A stretch of 64,000 nt of DNA from Terribium retamae (GTDB lineage: Bacteria; Pseudomonadota; Alphaproteobacteria; Rhizobiales; Rhizobiaceae): contig NZ_JAKREW010000001.1 in assembly GCF_022347545.1 (NCBI RefSeq), forward strand, positions 62,001 through 126,000, read 5' to 3'. The position numbers and the translations under genes are program-made. Positions 43,281-52,359 of this stretch are shown piece after piece (position 1 is the stretch's first letter; each line of letters begins with the position of its first letter). The notes under the pieces were generated by a model. That model was not told the DNA's origin. It searched no databases and was given only the letters and a program-made list of their open reading frames with translations.

Positions 43281-44672
43281 CTAGTCGAGCCGATCGCCGT
43301 TTTTGACGCGGTACGTAGGTTTGTACATGGTGACGAGCTCTTCCGCAGCGGTCGGATGCACGGCCATGGTCCGATCGAAATCATCCTTTGTCAGGCCAGC
43401 CTTGATGGGAATACCTAGGAGTTGCGCCATCTCGCCGGCATCAGGCCCAAGGATGTGTGCGCCTAGCACCTTCCGGCTTGCCGCGTCGACCACTAGTTTC
43501 ATAAGCATCTTTTCGTCACGCCCGGCCAATGTATGGCGCATAGGCCGGAACGAAGCACGATAAATTTCGAGCTCTTCGAAACGCTTGGAGGCGTCGTCCT
43601 CGGAAAGTCCGACCGTGCCGATCTCCGGTTGCGAGAACACCGCCGTGGCGATGGTGTCGTGATCCGGCGAGGTCGGGTTGTTCTTGAAGGCCGTTTCGAT
43701 GAAACACATGGCTTCATGGATGGCGACCGGCGTCAGCTGGACGCGATTTGTGACGTCGCCCACCGCCCAGATGTTCTCGACATTGGTCCGGGAATATTGG
43801 TCGACCATGACGGCGCCTATTGGTGACAGCTCCACGCCGGCCGCCTCAAGGCCAAGCTTTTCTGTGTTGGGCTGGCGGCCGATGGCCAGCATCATCTGAT
43901 CGACGACAAGCACATCGCCTCCGGTCACCTTTACATCGAGCCGGCCGTCGGGCCGGCGTTTCACCTCTTCCGAAATCGTGCGGCAAAGGATGCGTATTCC
44001 TTTCTTTTCCATGGTCTCGTGCAGAGCGCGGCGCAGATCCATGTCGAAGCGGCTCAGGATTTCCGTCCCGCGGTAAATCAAGGTCGTTTCAACGCCGAGG
44101 CCATGGAAGATGTTGGCGAATTCGACGGCAATGTAACCACCGCCTTCGATGGCGATCGCTTTTGGCAATCTCTCCAGATGGAACGCCTCGTTGGAGGTGA
44201 TGCAATGTTCATAACCGGGTAATGCCGGATGCGCGGCAGGGCGGCCACCCGTGGCGATCAAGATCTGATCTGCAGTGACGGTACGGTTTTCAGCCTCGAG
44301 CCTGATGGTGTGACGGTCCACGAGCGTGGCACGGGTCTGGAAAGTCTCGCCGCCGGCGCCCTGGACACCTTTGGCGTAAAGCCCTTCCAGCCGTGTGATC
44401 TCTCGGTCCTTGTTGGCGATCAATGTCTGCCAGTCGAAGCTCGCTTGTGGAACGCTCCAACCGTAACCGGCCGCATCTTCGAAATGCTCAGGAAACTGGG
44501 AAGCGTAGACAAACAACTTCTTCGGTACGCAGCCGCGGATCACGCAGGTGCCACCGAAACGGTACTCTTCGGCAATGCCCACTTTCTTGCCGAGCGCTGC
44601 CGACACGCGCGCCGCCCGTACCCCGCCCGAGCCGCCGCCGATAACGAAAAGGTCGTAGTCGTAAGCGCTCAT
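43281..44672 (-). CDS. gor: Glutathione-disulfide reductase
   Basis: A 463-residue FAD flavoprotein that reduces GSSG with NADPH. FAD site GGGSGGVRAARVSAALG, redox-active disulfide GGTCVIRGCVPKKLFVYAS, second Rossmann AIEGGGYIAVEFANIFHGLG, NADP-preferring RGTEILSRFD, central ENIWAVGDVTNRVQLTPVA, and the C-terminal active-site HPTAAEELV with catalytic His-Glu. Alphaproteobacterial Gor has this length. It lies downstream of DUF2059 on the same strand but a terminator separates them. Confidence 0.93.
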   Translation of the reverse strand: MSAYDYDLFVIGGGSGGVRAARVSAALGKKVGIAEEYRFGGTCVIRGCVPKKLFVYASQFPEHFEDAAGYGWSVPQASFDWQTLIANKDREITRLEGLYAKGVQGAGGETFQTRATLVDRHTIRLEAENRTVTADQILIATGGRPAAHPALPGYEHCITSNEAFHLERLPKAIAIEGGGYIAVEFANIFHGLGVETTLIYRGTEILSRFDMDLRRALHETMEKKGIRILCRTISEEVKRRPDGRLDVKVTGGDVLVVDQMMLAIGRQPNTEKLGLEAAGVELSPIGAVMVDQYSRTNVENIWAVGDVTNRVQLTPVAIHEAMCFIETAFKNNPTSPDHDTIATAVFSQPEIGTVGLSEDDASKRFEELEIYRASFRPMRHTLAGRDEKMLMKLVVDAASRKVLGAHILGPDAGEMAQLLGIPIKAGLTKDDFDRTMAVHPTAAEELVTMYKPTYRVKNGDRLD

Positions 44673-44726
44673 GACGAAAAATCCTGTTCCTTTGCAAAAT
44701 GCAGGTCAGAGGTAGGCGTCGAATCG

Positions 44727-44757
44727 CCAAAAGAAAAGCCCGGCCATGGCCGGGCTC
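44727..44757 (-). terminator. Intrinsic terminator after the DUF2059 gene
   Basis: AGCCCGGCC and GGCCGGGCT (44737-44756) form a near-perfect hairpin; on the minus strand it is followed by TTTTCTTTT. It ends the DUF2059 transcript before gor. Confidence 0.8.
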
Positions 44758-44784
44758 TTGATCCAGTCGCGCTGCAAACAGCGG

Positions 44785-45381
44785 TCAGTTGCCGTTGCCT
44801 TCTGCAGGGGCGGTGCCCTCGGCCGGTGCCGTTCCTGCCGGTGCAGTGCCGTCGGTAGGGGTCGGTGTGGGGGCCTTGGCGCCTGCTGCTGCCTGCAGGG
44901 CTTCGCCCACTTGCTGTGCAAGGTCGCGGGCGACGCCGTTCTGCCAGATCTCAGCTGCCTTCACCAATTCGCGAGTGACGATCGGGCCGCTGTCCAGCAG
45001 CTTCTTGCCGGCCTCGGACTGGTAGAAAGTGGCAATGCTATTCAGATCCTGCTCGGAGAACACCTTGGCGTAGGCGGTCGCGGCCTCCTTTTCCAGATCC
45101 GCGCGACGCGAGGCCAGCGCGAGAGCTTTGGCGCTGATCGTCTGCGTGATCAGCTCCTGCAGGTCCGGATTCTTCTGGATAAGCTGTGCCTGCAGGGCGG
45201 CGGCGGCTTGCGGCAGGATGCTGTCGAACGGATCAGTCGCCCGAATGGCGCTTACGGCGGCGCGGGCCGCCTTGAGGTGCGATTCGGAAATTTCCTGAGC
45301 GAAGGAAGGAGCAGCGAAGGCGACGAGGGCAGCAGTTGCCAGCATCGCGGAAAGACGACGGACCCGGTTATTCAACATCAT
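44785..45381 (-). CDS. DUF2059 domain protein, periplasmic
   Basis: A 198-residue protein with a signal peptide ending near SFA-QEI (about residue 29) and the DUF2059 domain EQDLNSIATFYQSEAGKKLLDSGPIVTREL at about 115-145. The C-terminal tail is low-complexity Ala/Pro/Thr/Gly (APTPTPTDGTAPAGTAPAEG). The function of DUF2059 is unknown. It ends with a strong terminator and lies 20 bp after rpiA. Confidence 0.85.
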   Translation of the reverse strand: MMLNNRVRRLSAMLATAALVAFAAPSFAQEISESHLKAARAAVSAIRATDPFDSILPQAAAALQAQLIQKNPDLQELITQTISAKALALASRRADLEKEAATAYAKVFSEQDLNSIATFYQSEAGKKLLDSGPIVTRELVKAAEIWQNGVARDLAQQVGEALQAAAGAKAPTPTPTDGTAPAGTAPAEGTAPAEGNGN

Positions 45382-45401
45382 GATCGGAAAAACTCCCTTG
45401 T

Positions 45402-46100
45402 TTATCGGGCGGCGTGGACAGTTTCGATGCCATCGGCACCTGCAACGACCGCCGCGGACGCCAACCCGATGAAAAGACCGTGCTCAACCACGCCGGGGAT
45501 GGCGTGAAGGGCAGTCGACAGCGCTCTTGTATTCGGAATGCGGCCAAAAGATGCATCGAGGATGAAATGACCGCCGTCTGTAACAAAAGGCTGGCCCGCC
45601 GTCATCCTCAATGTGATCGGGCCGGAAAGGCCGAGTTCGCGTGCGGCCGAGGCAACGGCGATCTCGGTCGCGCGCAGGCCGAAGCGATTGACTTCGATGG
45701 GTAGGGGGAAACGCCCGAGCGTGTCCACGAGCTTGGAGCGGTCGGCGATAACGATCATGCGCTGTGAAGCCGCGGCTACGATTTTTTCCCGCAAAAGGGC
45801 ACCGCCGCCGCCCTTGACCAGCGTGAGTTCGGGATCGATTTCGTCGGCACCATCGACCGTGAGATCGAGTTCAGGCGTCTCTTCGAGTGTCGTCAACGGT
45901 ACGCCGAGTTCCGTACACAAGGCTGCCGTGCGTTCCGAGGTTGGTACGCCGATTACGGAGAGGCCGGTTGCAACCTTCTCGGCCAGCAACCGCACGAACT
46001 CCTCTGCCGTCGAACCGGTGCCGATGCCCAACCGCATGCCATCGGTGACATGGGCAAGGGCTGCCCGTGCGGATTCGATCTTCAACTGCCTGGCATCCAT
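45402..46100 (-). CDS. rpiA: Ribose-5-phosphate isomerase A
   Basis: A 232-residue enzyme of the pentose phosphate pathway interconverting ribose 5-phosphate and ribulose 5-phosphate. Motifs are [49 protein letters not shown] (catalytic Asp and Glu/Lys), and [11 protein letters not shown]. The start at 46100 gives the usual length; the upstream 15 residues of the longer frame are Arg-rich and unlike the family. Confidence 0.94.
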   Translation of the reverse strand: MDARQLKIESARAALAHVTDGMRLGIGTGSTAEEFVRLLAEKVATGLSVIGVPTSERTAALCTELGVPLTTLEETPELDLTVDGADEIDPELTLVKGGGGALLREKIVAAASQRMIVIADRSKLVDTLGRFPLPIEVNRFGLRATEIAVASAARELGLSGPITLRMTAGQPFVTDGGHFILDASFGRIPNTRALSTALHAIPGVVEHGLFIGLASAAVVAGADGIETVHAAR

Positions 46101-46184
46101 GATCGGAATCCGTGCTCCGCGCCTCGTTGCCCGGGCTCCTAGCATTTTTGTCTACGCGGTCAAAGGGTATGGCGGACAGGGCTT

Positions 46185-47126
46185 CTATATGGGCGGCGCG
46201 CGGCCGATGACGAAGGGAGAGCCATCGAGCAGCCATGCGAGGAAGGGTGGCCACAGCGTTTCGGTGAAGCGCGAGCGGAAGAAACCGAGATGGCCAACAG
46301 CACCACCTGCATCTTTGGGGGAAATCCAGCGGCGTTCCACCGGAGCACTCCCATAGTGCTTCATCAGCGAGACGACGGCACGTTCCGTCCCCCAGGGATC
46401 GTCAGTCATGCGCAGCGACAGGATCGGTGTGCGCACGTCGATAAACCGTGCTGTTTCCGGAAGTCCAGGATCGTCAAAGAAATAGTCCGGCATCGAGCAC
46501 CAGCGCGCCCAATCACGGAAAACCGTGGCGGGGATCGGCTCACCCAGGCGCATCCATTTGGGCATATTCCGGAACAGATAGGATAGCGGCACACCAAGTA
46601 GAAACATGCGAGGGCCGGCCCACCTGTCGTCGAGGCCACGGTAATAGCCCGACATGACGGCGACCATGCCGTAGCGGGTGAAGCGGCTGGAGATGCCGCT
46701 CAAGCCGAGCGCCTGGCCGCCATAAGATTGTCCGACCCCGACCATGGGATGCCCTGGCGCGACCGCATCAAGCGCCTTGGCTGCGGCGGGCATGTCGAGC
46801 AACGCCCAATCGGCCATGCCGATGCGTCTCGACCAGTTCTTCGGGCGCGTTGAATCGCCCGTGCCTCGGTAATCATAGATGAGAACGGCGCGTGCGCCCG
46901 CCTTGACCGCCGCCGTGGCAAAAGTAGCGTAAAAGCCGCGTGGCACCGCGGTCGCCGACGAAACGAGCATCAGCGGTTTCTGACCCGACCCCTCGAACAG
47001 GGTCGCGGCAAGGCGAAAGCCATCCTCTGCATCGAAGGTGAAATCACGCCTTCGCACCTGGCCGGATTCCTCGGTGCTCGTCGAAGATGCATCAGCCATG
47101 GTAGATTGTGTGGGGGAAGAAGTCAT
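46185..47126 (-). CDS. Alpha/beta hydrolase
   Basis: A 313-residue protein with an unordered Ser/Thr-rich start, then an alpha/beta hydrolase fold: VLIYDYRGTGDSTRP, nucleophile elbow GVGQSYGGQALG (Ser), and a late His in GGAVGHLGFFRSRF. Between them is a long cap with many aromatic residues (WMRLGEPIPATVFRDWARWCSMPDYFFDD). It resembles uncharacterised COG4757-type hydrolases. GGGAGG is seven bases before ATG 47126. It lies behind a MerR-type promoter. Confidence 0.82.
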   Translation of the reverse strand: MTSSPTQSTMADASSTSTEESGQVRRRDFTFDAEDGFRLAATLFEGSGQKPLMLVSSATAVPRGFYATFATAAVKAGARAVLIYDYRGTGDSTRPKNWSRRIGMADWALLDMPAAAKALDAVAPGHPMVGVGQSYGGQALGLSGISSRFTRYGMVAVMSGYYRGLDDRWAGPRMFLLGVPLSYLFRNMPKWMRLGEPIPATVFRDWARWCSMPDYFFDDPGLPETARFIDVRTPILSLRMTDDPWGTERAVVSLMKHYGSAPVERRWISPKDAGGAVGHLGFFRSRFTETLWPPFLAWLLDGSPFVIGRAPPI

Positions 47127-47152
47127 GCTCTCGCCTCCCATGGAGAAACTTG

Positions 47153-47183
47153 ACCCTACCATTGACGTGAACGTCAAAGTCAA
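47153..47183 (-). promoter_or_regulatory. MerR-type promoter with 19-bp spacer
   Basis: On the minus strand TTGACT (47183-47178) and TAGGGT (47158-47153) are separated by 19 bp. The spacer contains the palindrome TTGACGT-TC-ACGTCAA (47177-47162). The overlong spacer with a centred palindrome is the hallmark of promoters activated by MerR-family regulators. It reads toward the hydrolase gene 27 bp away. No merR gene is in the window. Confidence 0.65.
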
Positions 47184-47292
47184 GGTGGTCGGTTGGCGAT
47201 GAATGTGCTGCTTCATGCACGGTTGTCGGGGAGACCAACAGCAGTCTGCGCGGCAATAGATCCAGCAGTCGACAGGCTTTGTGTTCAGGCTG

Positions 47293-49293
47293 TTATTTCT
47301 GTCGCAGCCGCATGCGCGTTATGCGCGCCCAACCATCTTCGAGCATGGGTGCCTTGGCAACCGGCCGGGCAGGCGGGTTGGCCAGGATCGTGGTGATCTC
47401 GCGCGGCAAGGTCGGTACCAGCGGCTTCTTGGTTGCAACGCCATCGGCGATGGCAAGAACACTGTGATAGAACTCTTCGCCACTTGCTGAACGCGGTGGG
47501 ATCGCCTCATGCATGACGCTGATGACGATGACGTCCGGGCAATTGTCCTTGATCGCCTGATGGAAAGCGATCTTGCCTTCCGGATCGAGAGCCGCGGTTG
47601 CTTCATCGAGGAATAGTAAGCCCGGTTGCTGCAGAAGGATGCGGGCAACGATCAGCTTTTGTTTCTGCCCGCCGGAAAGAATCTGATCCCAGCTGCGGTT
47701 GTCGCGCGTCCCTTCAGCCAGATATTCTATGAATTCGCCCAGCCCAGCCCGATGCAGGGCTGCTGCGGCTTTCGTGTCGGAATGATCGTCTGGGGTATCC
47801 GGCAGGCAAACCAGTTCCTTCAGCGAGACCGGCGGGAGCTTCACTTCCTGCGCGGCGTAGAAGGTCTTCACGCCTTCCGGAAAGACGATGGTGCCGCGAC
47901 CATAGGGCCAGAGGCCGTTGATCGCCTTTATGAGTGACGTCTTGCCGCTGCCGGACTCGCCCTTGAGGAAGGTCCATTCGCCGCGCCGGAAGCGCAACCG
48001 CTCAGTCGTCACGAAAGGAGCCGCATCGGCACCCTTCTGCATCAGTTCAAGATGTTGGATGGTGAGGCCAAAAACCGGGTTCTGATGCGTGTAGCTGAAC
48101 TCCGAATGACCCGTCTGGCGATAGAAGTCAGCGGGTTGCTGCACGTTCTCGATCGCTTCCGCCAGTTCGATGACGCGCCTGCTGTTCGCTCTCAGCGTAG
48201 CGATCGCAGGCATTTCCTTGATGATCCACGAGCATTGGCTGATCAGCGAATTCACCAGTTCGGCCCCTGTTATATAGCCTTTGAGGTCGACCTTGTTGTG
48301 AATGAAGGGAATGAGCCCCGGACCATAGGCGACGATGCGCGCGCCGATGAAATTGTAGACGAGTTCGAAGGACGAATAGCCGGCGTTAATGCGATTCAAG
48401 CGCCCCCAGGTCGTGTCGATATCCTGATAGAGGCGGCCATGCATGGCCTTCTGCACGTCCTCGCCGCGCGAGGCGGCAACGTGGAACGAGCGGCGCAGCA
48501 ATGTCGTCAGTTCACCGCGATAGCTGCCTTCGGCCTGCTGCATCTTAACCGAAAGACGCTCAAGAATTCCGCCGAGCTTCATGGCGACCCAGGTGCTGAC
48601 TGGAACGTAAGCGGCAACCGCAACCAGAACCAATACAACGCTGCCATAGTCGCCGAGGAACTCTAGTCCGGCCACTTCCGTGGACGTGGCGAGCAGTTGC
48701 TGCCCGACGAAGAACAGCGAGGTGGCGACACCAAGCACGCCCATGGCAAGGCCGATGGCGCCGCCAGTCATGCCCTTGATCGCTTCCTGGACACGCTGGT
48801 CGATATTGTCCGGCCCGCCTGCGTCGGCTCCGTTCTGGGCATGGAAATGCGTATGGTTGGCGTCGAGAAGGGCATCGTTGAAACGGCCATTGAGCCAGCC
48901 GCGCCATTTTCGATGCAACGTCGCCGAAACCAGTGTGCGGGTGCCGGTGATGCCGACATCCTTTATGATGACGAGAAGAACGAGCCAGCCGGCATTGCTT
49001 AAAAGCGAAGTCAACGGCGAGACATTGGCTGCGTCGTGGAAGAAGGCGATCGAGTTGACGAGCTCACCTGAAGCGATCGCGAACCACACGCCAGCCTTGC
49101 TCGACAGCGCAGTCAGCAAGGCGATGACGACGGTCAGCGCCCAAGCCTCAGGCCACCGGTTTGAAAACCAGTACGCCCGCATAAGGCCCCAGAAACCGCG
49201 CATCGAAGAAACCGGCGTCCGAGCTGGCGGTGTTGCCGTATCCGGGCGCCGCCGTTTCAGGATTTGATGGCTCGGTCTGTCGACCCGAATCAC
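47293..49293 (-). CDS. ABC exporter, BacA/SbmA-YddA type (fused membrane and ATPase)
   Basis: A 666-residue protein. Membrane part: about residues 30-400 with SbmA/BacA-like features (LTALSSKAGVWFAIASGELVNSIAFFHDAA, LHRKWRGWLNGRFNDALLDANHTHFH, NIDQRVQEAIKGMTGG). ATPase part: about 420-610 with Walker A GESGSGKTSLIKAINGLWPYG, signature LSGGQKQKLIVARIL and Walker B GLLFLDEATAALDPEG. Relatives take up peptides or cobalamin, or help modify lipid A very-long-chain fatty acids. The GTG start at 49293 lacks an ideal ribosome site; an internal ATG (MRGFWGL) is the alternative. Confidence 0.85.
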   Translation of the reverse strand: MIRVDRPSHQILKRRRPDTATPPARTPVSSMRGFWGLMRAYWFSNRWPEAWALTVVIALLTALSSKAGVWFAIASGELVNSIAFFHDAANVSPLTSLLSNAGWLVLLVIIKDVGITGTRTLVSATLHRKWRGWLNGRFNDALLDANHTHFHAQNGADAGGPDNIDQRVQEAIKGMTGGAIGLAMGVLGVATSLFFVGQQLLATSTEVAGLEFLGDYGSVVLVLVAVAAYVPVSTWVAMKLGGILERLSVKMQQAEGSYRGELTTLLRRSFHVAASRGEDVQKAMHGRLYQDIDTTWGRLNRINAGYSSFELVYNFIGARIVAYGPGLIPFIHNKVDLKGYITGAELVNSLISQCSWIIKEMPAIATLRANSRRVIELAEAIENVQQPADFYRQTGHSEFSYTHQNPVFGLTIQHLELMQKGADAAPFVTTERLRFRRGEWTFLKGESGSGKTSLIKAINGLWPYGRGTIVFPEGVKTFYAAQEVKLPPVSLKELVCLPDTPDDHSDTKAAAALHRAGLGEFIEYLAEGTRDNRSWDQILSGGQKQKLIVARILLQQPGLLFLDEATAALDPEGKIAFHQAIKDNCPDVIVISVMHEAIPPRSASGEEFYHSVLAIADGVATKKPLVPTLPREITTILANPPARPVAKAPMLEDGWARITRMRLRQK

Positions 49294-49634
49294 TTCCCGC
49301 CAAACCTCTCTAGTTTTGTTACACAGAGTAACACCAATTGATCATTTTCCGTTAACATTCTCTCCAAATCGCTTGCAAGGTCTGTGATTGGCTTCACCTG
49401 CGTGTCCCTTGGGCCACAGTGCCGGGCGGGACCATCTTGCCGGAAAAGGAGGTTTGGGGCGCCTTAGGCAAATGGTGTAAGCCTCAAGACAGGCACATAA
49501 GCCGTTCGCGTCTCTGCCAAATCCGGGGTAGAATAGGAAACCGGCTTCCTGTATGGAGCCGCATCTCCTTTTAGGGGAGCTAAGGGCTTGGGCGATGGTG
49601 CCGAAGCGTGGAAAAGCGCGTTGGGTGCGACAAA
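49294..49634. other. Divergent intergenic region, BacA-like exporter / DAHP synthase
   Basis: It contains an operator-like repeat (49317-49333) near the exporter and two adjacent hairpins near the DAHP synthase gene: CGGCT..AGCCG (about 49544-49563, with a bulge) and CTCC-TTTTA-GGGGAG (about 49567-49581). No gene longer than a few dozen codons looks real. Confidence 0.4.
49317..49333. promoter_or_regulatory. Inverted repeat upstream of the BacA-like exporter
   Basis: TGTTAC-ACAGA-GTAACA is a perfect 6-5-6 inverted repeat, 24 bp before the exporter start. It looks like a repressor or activator site for the exporter. The cognate regulator is not evident. Confidence 0.45.
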
Positions 49635-51008
49635 ATGACAAAGTGGTCCCCGAATTCCTGGAGAGGAAAGCCGATCCAGCAGGTTCCTGCCTATCCGGAT
49701 CTGGCTGCCTTGAAGGACACCGAAGCGCGTCTTGCCAGCTTTCCGCCGCTGGTTTTCGCCGGTGAAGCCCGCAAGTTGAAGAAGCAGCTCGCTTCAGTTG
49801 CCAACGGCGAAGCGTTCCTGCTGCAGGGTGGTGACTGCGCTGAAAGCTTTGCGGAACACGGTGCGGACAACATCCGCGACTTCTTCCGCGTCTTCCTGCA
49901 AATGGCAGTTGTGCTCACCTTTGCGGGATCGCAGCCTGTGGTGAAGATTGGCCGCGTTGCCGGTCAGTTCGCCAAGCCGCGCTCATCCGACAATGAAACA
50001 AAGGGCGAAATCACCCTGCCGAGCTACCGCGGCGATATCATCAACGGTATCGAATTCGACGAAAAGTCGCGCGTGCCCGATCCCGCCCGCCAGGAAATGG
50101 CCTATCGTCAATCGGCGGCGACACTCAATCTTCTGCGCGCATTCGCGCAAGGCGGCTACGCCAGCCTGGAAAACGTCCACCGCTGGATGCTCGGCTTCGT
50201 CGCTGACAGCCCGCAGGCCGAGAAATACGAAGCGCTCGCCAACCGCATCACCGAAACCATGGATTTCATGCGCGCGGTCGGCATCACATCGGAAACCAAT
50301 TTCGCGCTGCGGGAGACGGATTTCTATACCAGTCATGAAGCACTGCTGCTTGGCTATGAAGAGGCGCTGACGCGGGTCGACTCCACGTCGGGCGATTGGT
50401 ACGCCACGTCGGGCCACATGATCTGGATCGGCGACCGCACCCGCCAGCCGGATCACGCGCATATTGAGTATTGCCGCGGTATCAAGAACCCGCTTGGCCT
50501 GAAATGCGGTCCATCGCTGACGTCGGATGGGTTGCTGGAACTCATCGACCTGCTCAATCCGGAAAACGAACCTGGCCGGCTTACCCTCATCGCGCGCTTC
50601 GGTGCCGACAAAGCCGCCGATCATCTGCCGAAGCTGGTGCGTGCGGTGAAGAATGCCGGCCGCAGCGTGGTATGGTCCTGCGACCCGATGCACGGCAACA
50701 CGGTGACGGCCGCCGGCTACAAGACCCGCCCATTCGAACGCATTCTGAAGGAAGTGCAGACCTTCTTCGAAGTGCACCAGGCGGAAGGCACGCATGCGGG
50801 TGGCATCCACATCGAGATGACGGGCAAGAATGTCACCGAATGCACCGGCGGTGCCCGCGCCATCACCGCGGAGGATCTGCAGGATCGCTATCACACCCAT
50901 TGTGATCCGCGTCTCAATGCCGATCAGTCGATCGAACTCGCTTTCCTGGTGTCGGAACTGCTCAAGAAGAGCCATGTTCGTCAGCCGCACACGCAGGCCG
51001 CCGAGTAA
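49635..51008 (+). CDS. 3-deoxy-7-phosphoheptulonate synthase, class II
   Basis: A 457-residue class II (plant-type) DAHP synthase, the first step of aromatic amino-acid synthesis from PEP and erythrose 4-phosphate. Landmarks are [34 protein letters not shown] (metal-binding Cys), [50 protein letters not shown], and [24 protein letters not shown] 49635 matches the family start. A strong terminator follows. Confidence 0.94.
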   Translation: MTKWSPNSWRGKPIQQVPAYPDLAALKDTEARLASFPPLVFAGEARKLKKQLASVANGEAFLLQGGDCAESFAEHGADNIRDFFRVFLQMAVVLTFAGSQPVVKIGRVAGQFAKPRSSDNETKGEITLPSYRGDIINGIEFDEKSRVPDPARQEMAYRQSAATLNLLRAFAQGGYASLENVHRWMLGFVADSPQAEKYEALANRITETMDFMRAVGITSETNFALRETDFYTSHEALLLGYEEALTRVDSTSGDWYATSGHMIWIGDRTRQPDHAHIEYCRGIKNPLGLKCGPSLTSDGLLELIDLLNPENEPGRLTLIARFGADKAADHLPKLVRAVKNAGRSVVWSCDPMHGNTVTAAGYKTRPFERILKEVQTFFEVHQAEGTHAGGIHIEMTGKNVTECTGGARAITAEDLQDRYHTHCDPRLNADQSIELAFLVSELLKKSHVRQPHTQAAE

Positions 51009-51028
51009 GACGCCAGACGATCGAGGAG

Positions 51029-51051
51029 GGCGCCGATGTCGGCGCCTTTTT
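51029..51051 (+). terminator. Intrinsic terminator after DAHP synthase
   Basis: GGCGCCGA-TG-TCGGCGCC (51029-51046) followed by five T. A textbook terminator. Confidence 0.88.
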
Positions 51052-51058
51052 CATCAAA

Positions 51059-51349
51059 TCAACCCGCCGCGTCGTTCCTGACGCCGAGCCGCGGTTTCAT
51101 CGGGCCGGAACGCGTGTTGTCACCCTCACCGACGGGCGTTCCACCCGCGCCGGGAAACAGAACTTCGAGGGCGGCAGGCTCGCGCAGCCTGAGGTAGGTC
51201 TGGTCGCCGGCGCGCCAGAGACCGATATCCCGCAACTGCGCGTCATTCATTCCTTTGAAGGAACCCAGGCTATCAAAGCGCCGCACGCCGACAATGCTGC
51301 GGCGAGAAAAGCCCAGTCTGGCGATAACTCTTCTCAACAGCGCTTTCAT
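51059..51349 (-). CDS. DUF1127-like small protein with C-terminal extension
   Basis: A 96-residue protein. The first half resembles DUF1127: basic start MKALLRRVIARLGFSRR, then LGSFKGMNDAQLRDIGLWRAGD, where DUF1127 has LSDxxLRDIGL. The second half (LREPAALEVLFPGAGG to the end) is an extension absent from the usual 40-50 aa proteins. DUF1127 proteins in Agrobacterium and Brucella relatives affect phosphate and RNA turnover. GAGG lies five bases before ATG 51349. Confidence 0.65.
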   Translation of the reverse strand: MKALLRRVIARLGFSRRSIVGVRRFDSLGSFKGMNDAQLRDIGLWRAGDQTYLRLREPAALEVLFPGAGGTPVGEGDNTRSGPMKPRLGVRNDAAG

Positions 51350-51450
51350 CTTGGCCTCAGGATTCGGCGGATCGTGCGAAGCAAGGATGGTGGGTATTAT
51401 CCCGTCTGACAAAGCGAATTATCGCAATCTGCCATAAAGAATGCTTATGT

Positions 51451-52359
51451 ATGGGCATGAAGCTGCCGCCTATTGCCGCCATCCGGGCCTTCGAGGCCGC
51501 CGCCAGATATCAGAGCTTTACGCGCGCAGCCGAAGAACTCGGCATGACGCAGGCGGCAGTCAGCTATCAGATCAAGCTGCTGGAAGATCGCATTGGTGTT
51601 GCGTTGTTCGTGCGTGAGCCGAGACAGGTCACCTTAACCGCGGCTGGCCGAAAGTTGTCGCCGAAGGTCACTGAGGCGTTGGATCTGCTCGGGTCGGCTT
51701 TCGTTGAAGTCGCAAGAAAGCCCGAGCTCCATCTCGTCATATCGACTTTGCCGACAGTCGCGTCGACCTGGCTGGTGCCGCGTCTGCCGTCTTTCCAGGC
51801 TGCAAACCCGGAGATCCGGATCAAGCTGCATACATCGAATGACAGTATCGATTTTGCCAGGGAAGACGTCGACGTGATGATCCGGGGTAGCGACAGCGTG
51901 CTACCAGAGCACGAGGTCTTTTCTCTGTTCCCGATGGAATATGCGCCAGTCTGCACCGCAGACTATCGCGAACGGCATGCCATCGCCCATCCTGCGGACC
52001 TTCTGAAGGTTCGGCGGTTTGGAGCACAGAGTTGGTGGGCGCGTTGGCTCACCGGCGCCGGCGTGGAGAACGGTTCCGACGACAGACGCATGGATCTGGT
52101 TATCGGCGTGCAGACAATAGATGTCGGCCTTACGCTTCAAGGGCAGGGCGTCGCGATGGTGATGCCGATTTTCTTCGCCGATGAGTTGAACAGCGGCCGG
52201 CTGATACGGCCGTTCCAGCACATCGGGCGCGATGAACGCAGCTACAGCCTTGTCTATCCGAAATCGCGGCGCCAGTCGCGCAAGATCAGGCTTTTTCGCG
52301 ATTGGGTCGTTGCTGAGGCCGAAGCGACACGATCAGCCTTTGCCGCGATCCCAGTGTAG
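51451..52359 (+). CDS. LysR family transcriptional regulator (GcvA-like)
   Basis: A 302-residue regulator. HTH: PPIAAIRAFEAAARYQSFTRAAEELGMTQAAVSYQIKLLEDRIGVALF at about 5-60. The effector domain includes LHLVISTLPTVASTWLVPRLPSF and EDVDVMIRGSD, as in the GcvA/AmpR subgroup. No close divergent target gene is obvious; the neighbouring DUF1127-like gene is divergent. Its 3' end overlaps the RES toxin gene by 27 bp on the other strand. Confidence 0.88.
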   Translation: MGMKLPPIAAIRAFEAAARYQSFTRAAEELGMTQAAVSYQIKLLEDRIGVALFVREPRQVTLTAAGRKLSPKVTEALDLLGSAFVEVARKPELHLVISTLPTVASTWLVPRLPSFQAANPEIRIKLHTSNDSIDFAREDVDVMIRGSDSVLPEHEVFSLFPMEYAPVCTADYRERHAIAHPADLLKVRRFGAQSWWARWLTGAGVENGSDDRRMDLVIGVQTIDVGLTLQGQGVAMVMPIFFADELNSGRLIRPFQHIGRDERSYSLVYPKSRRQSRKIRLFRDWVVAEAEATRSAFAAIPV

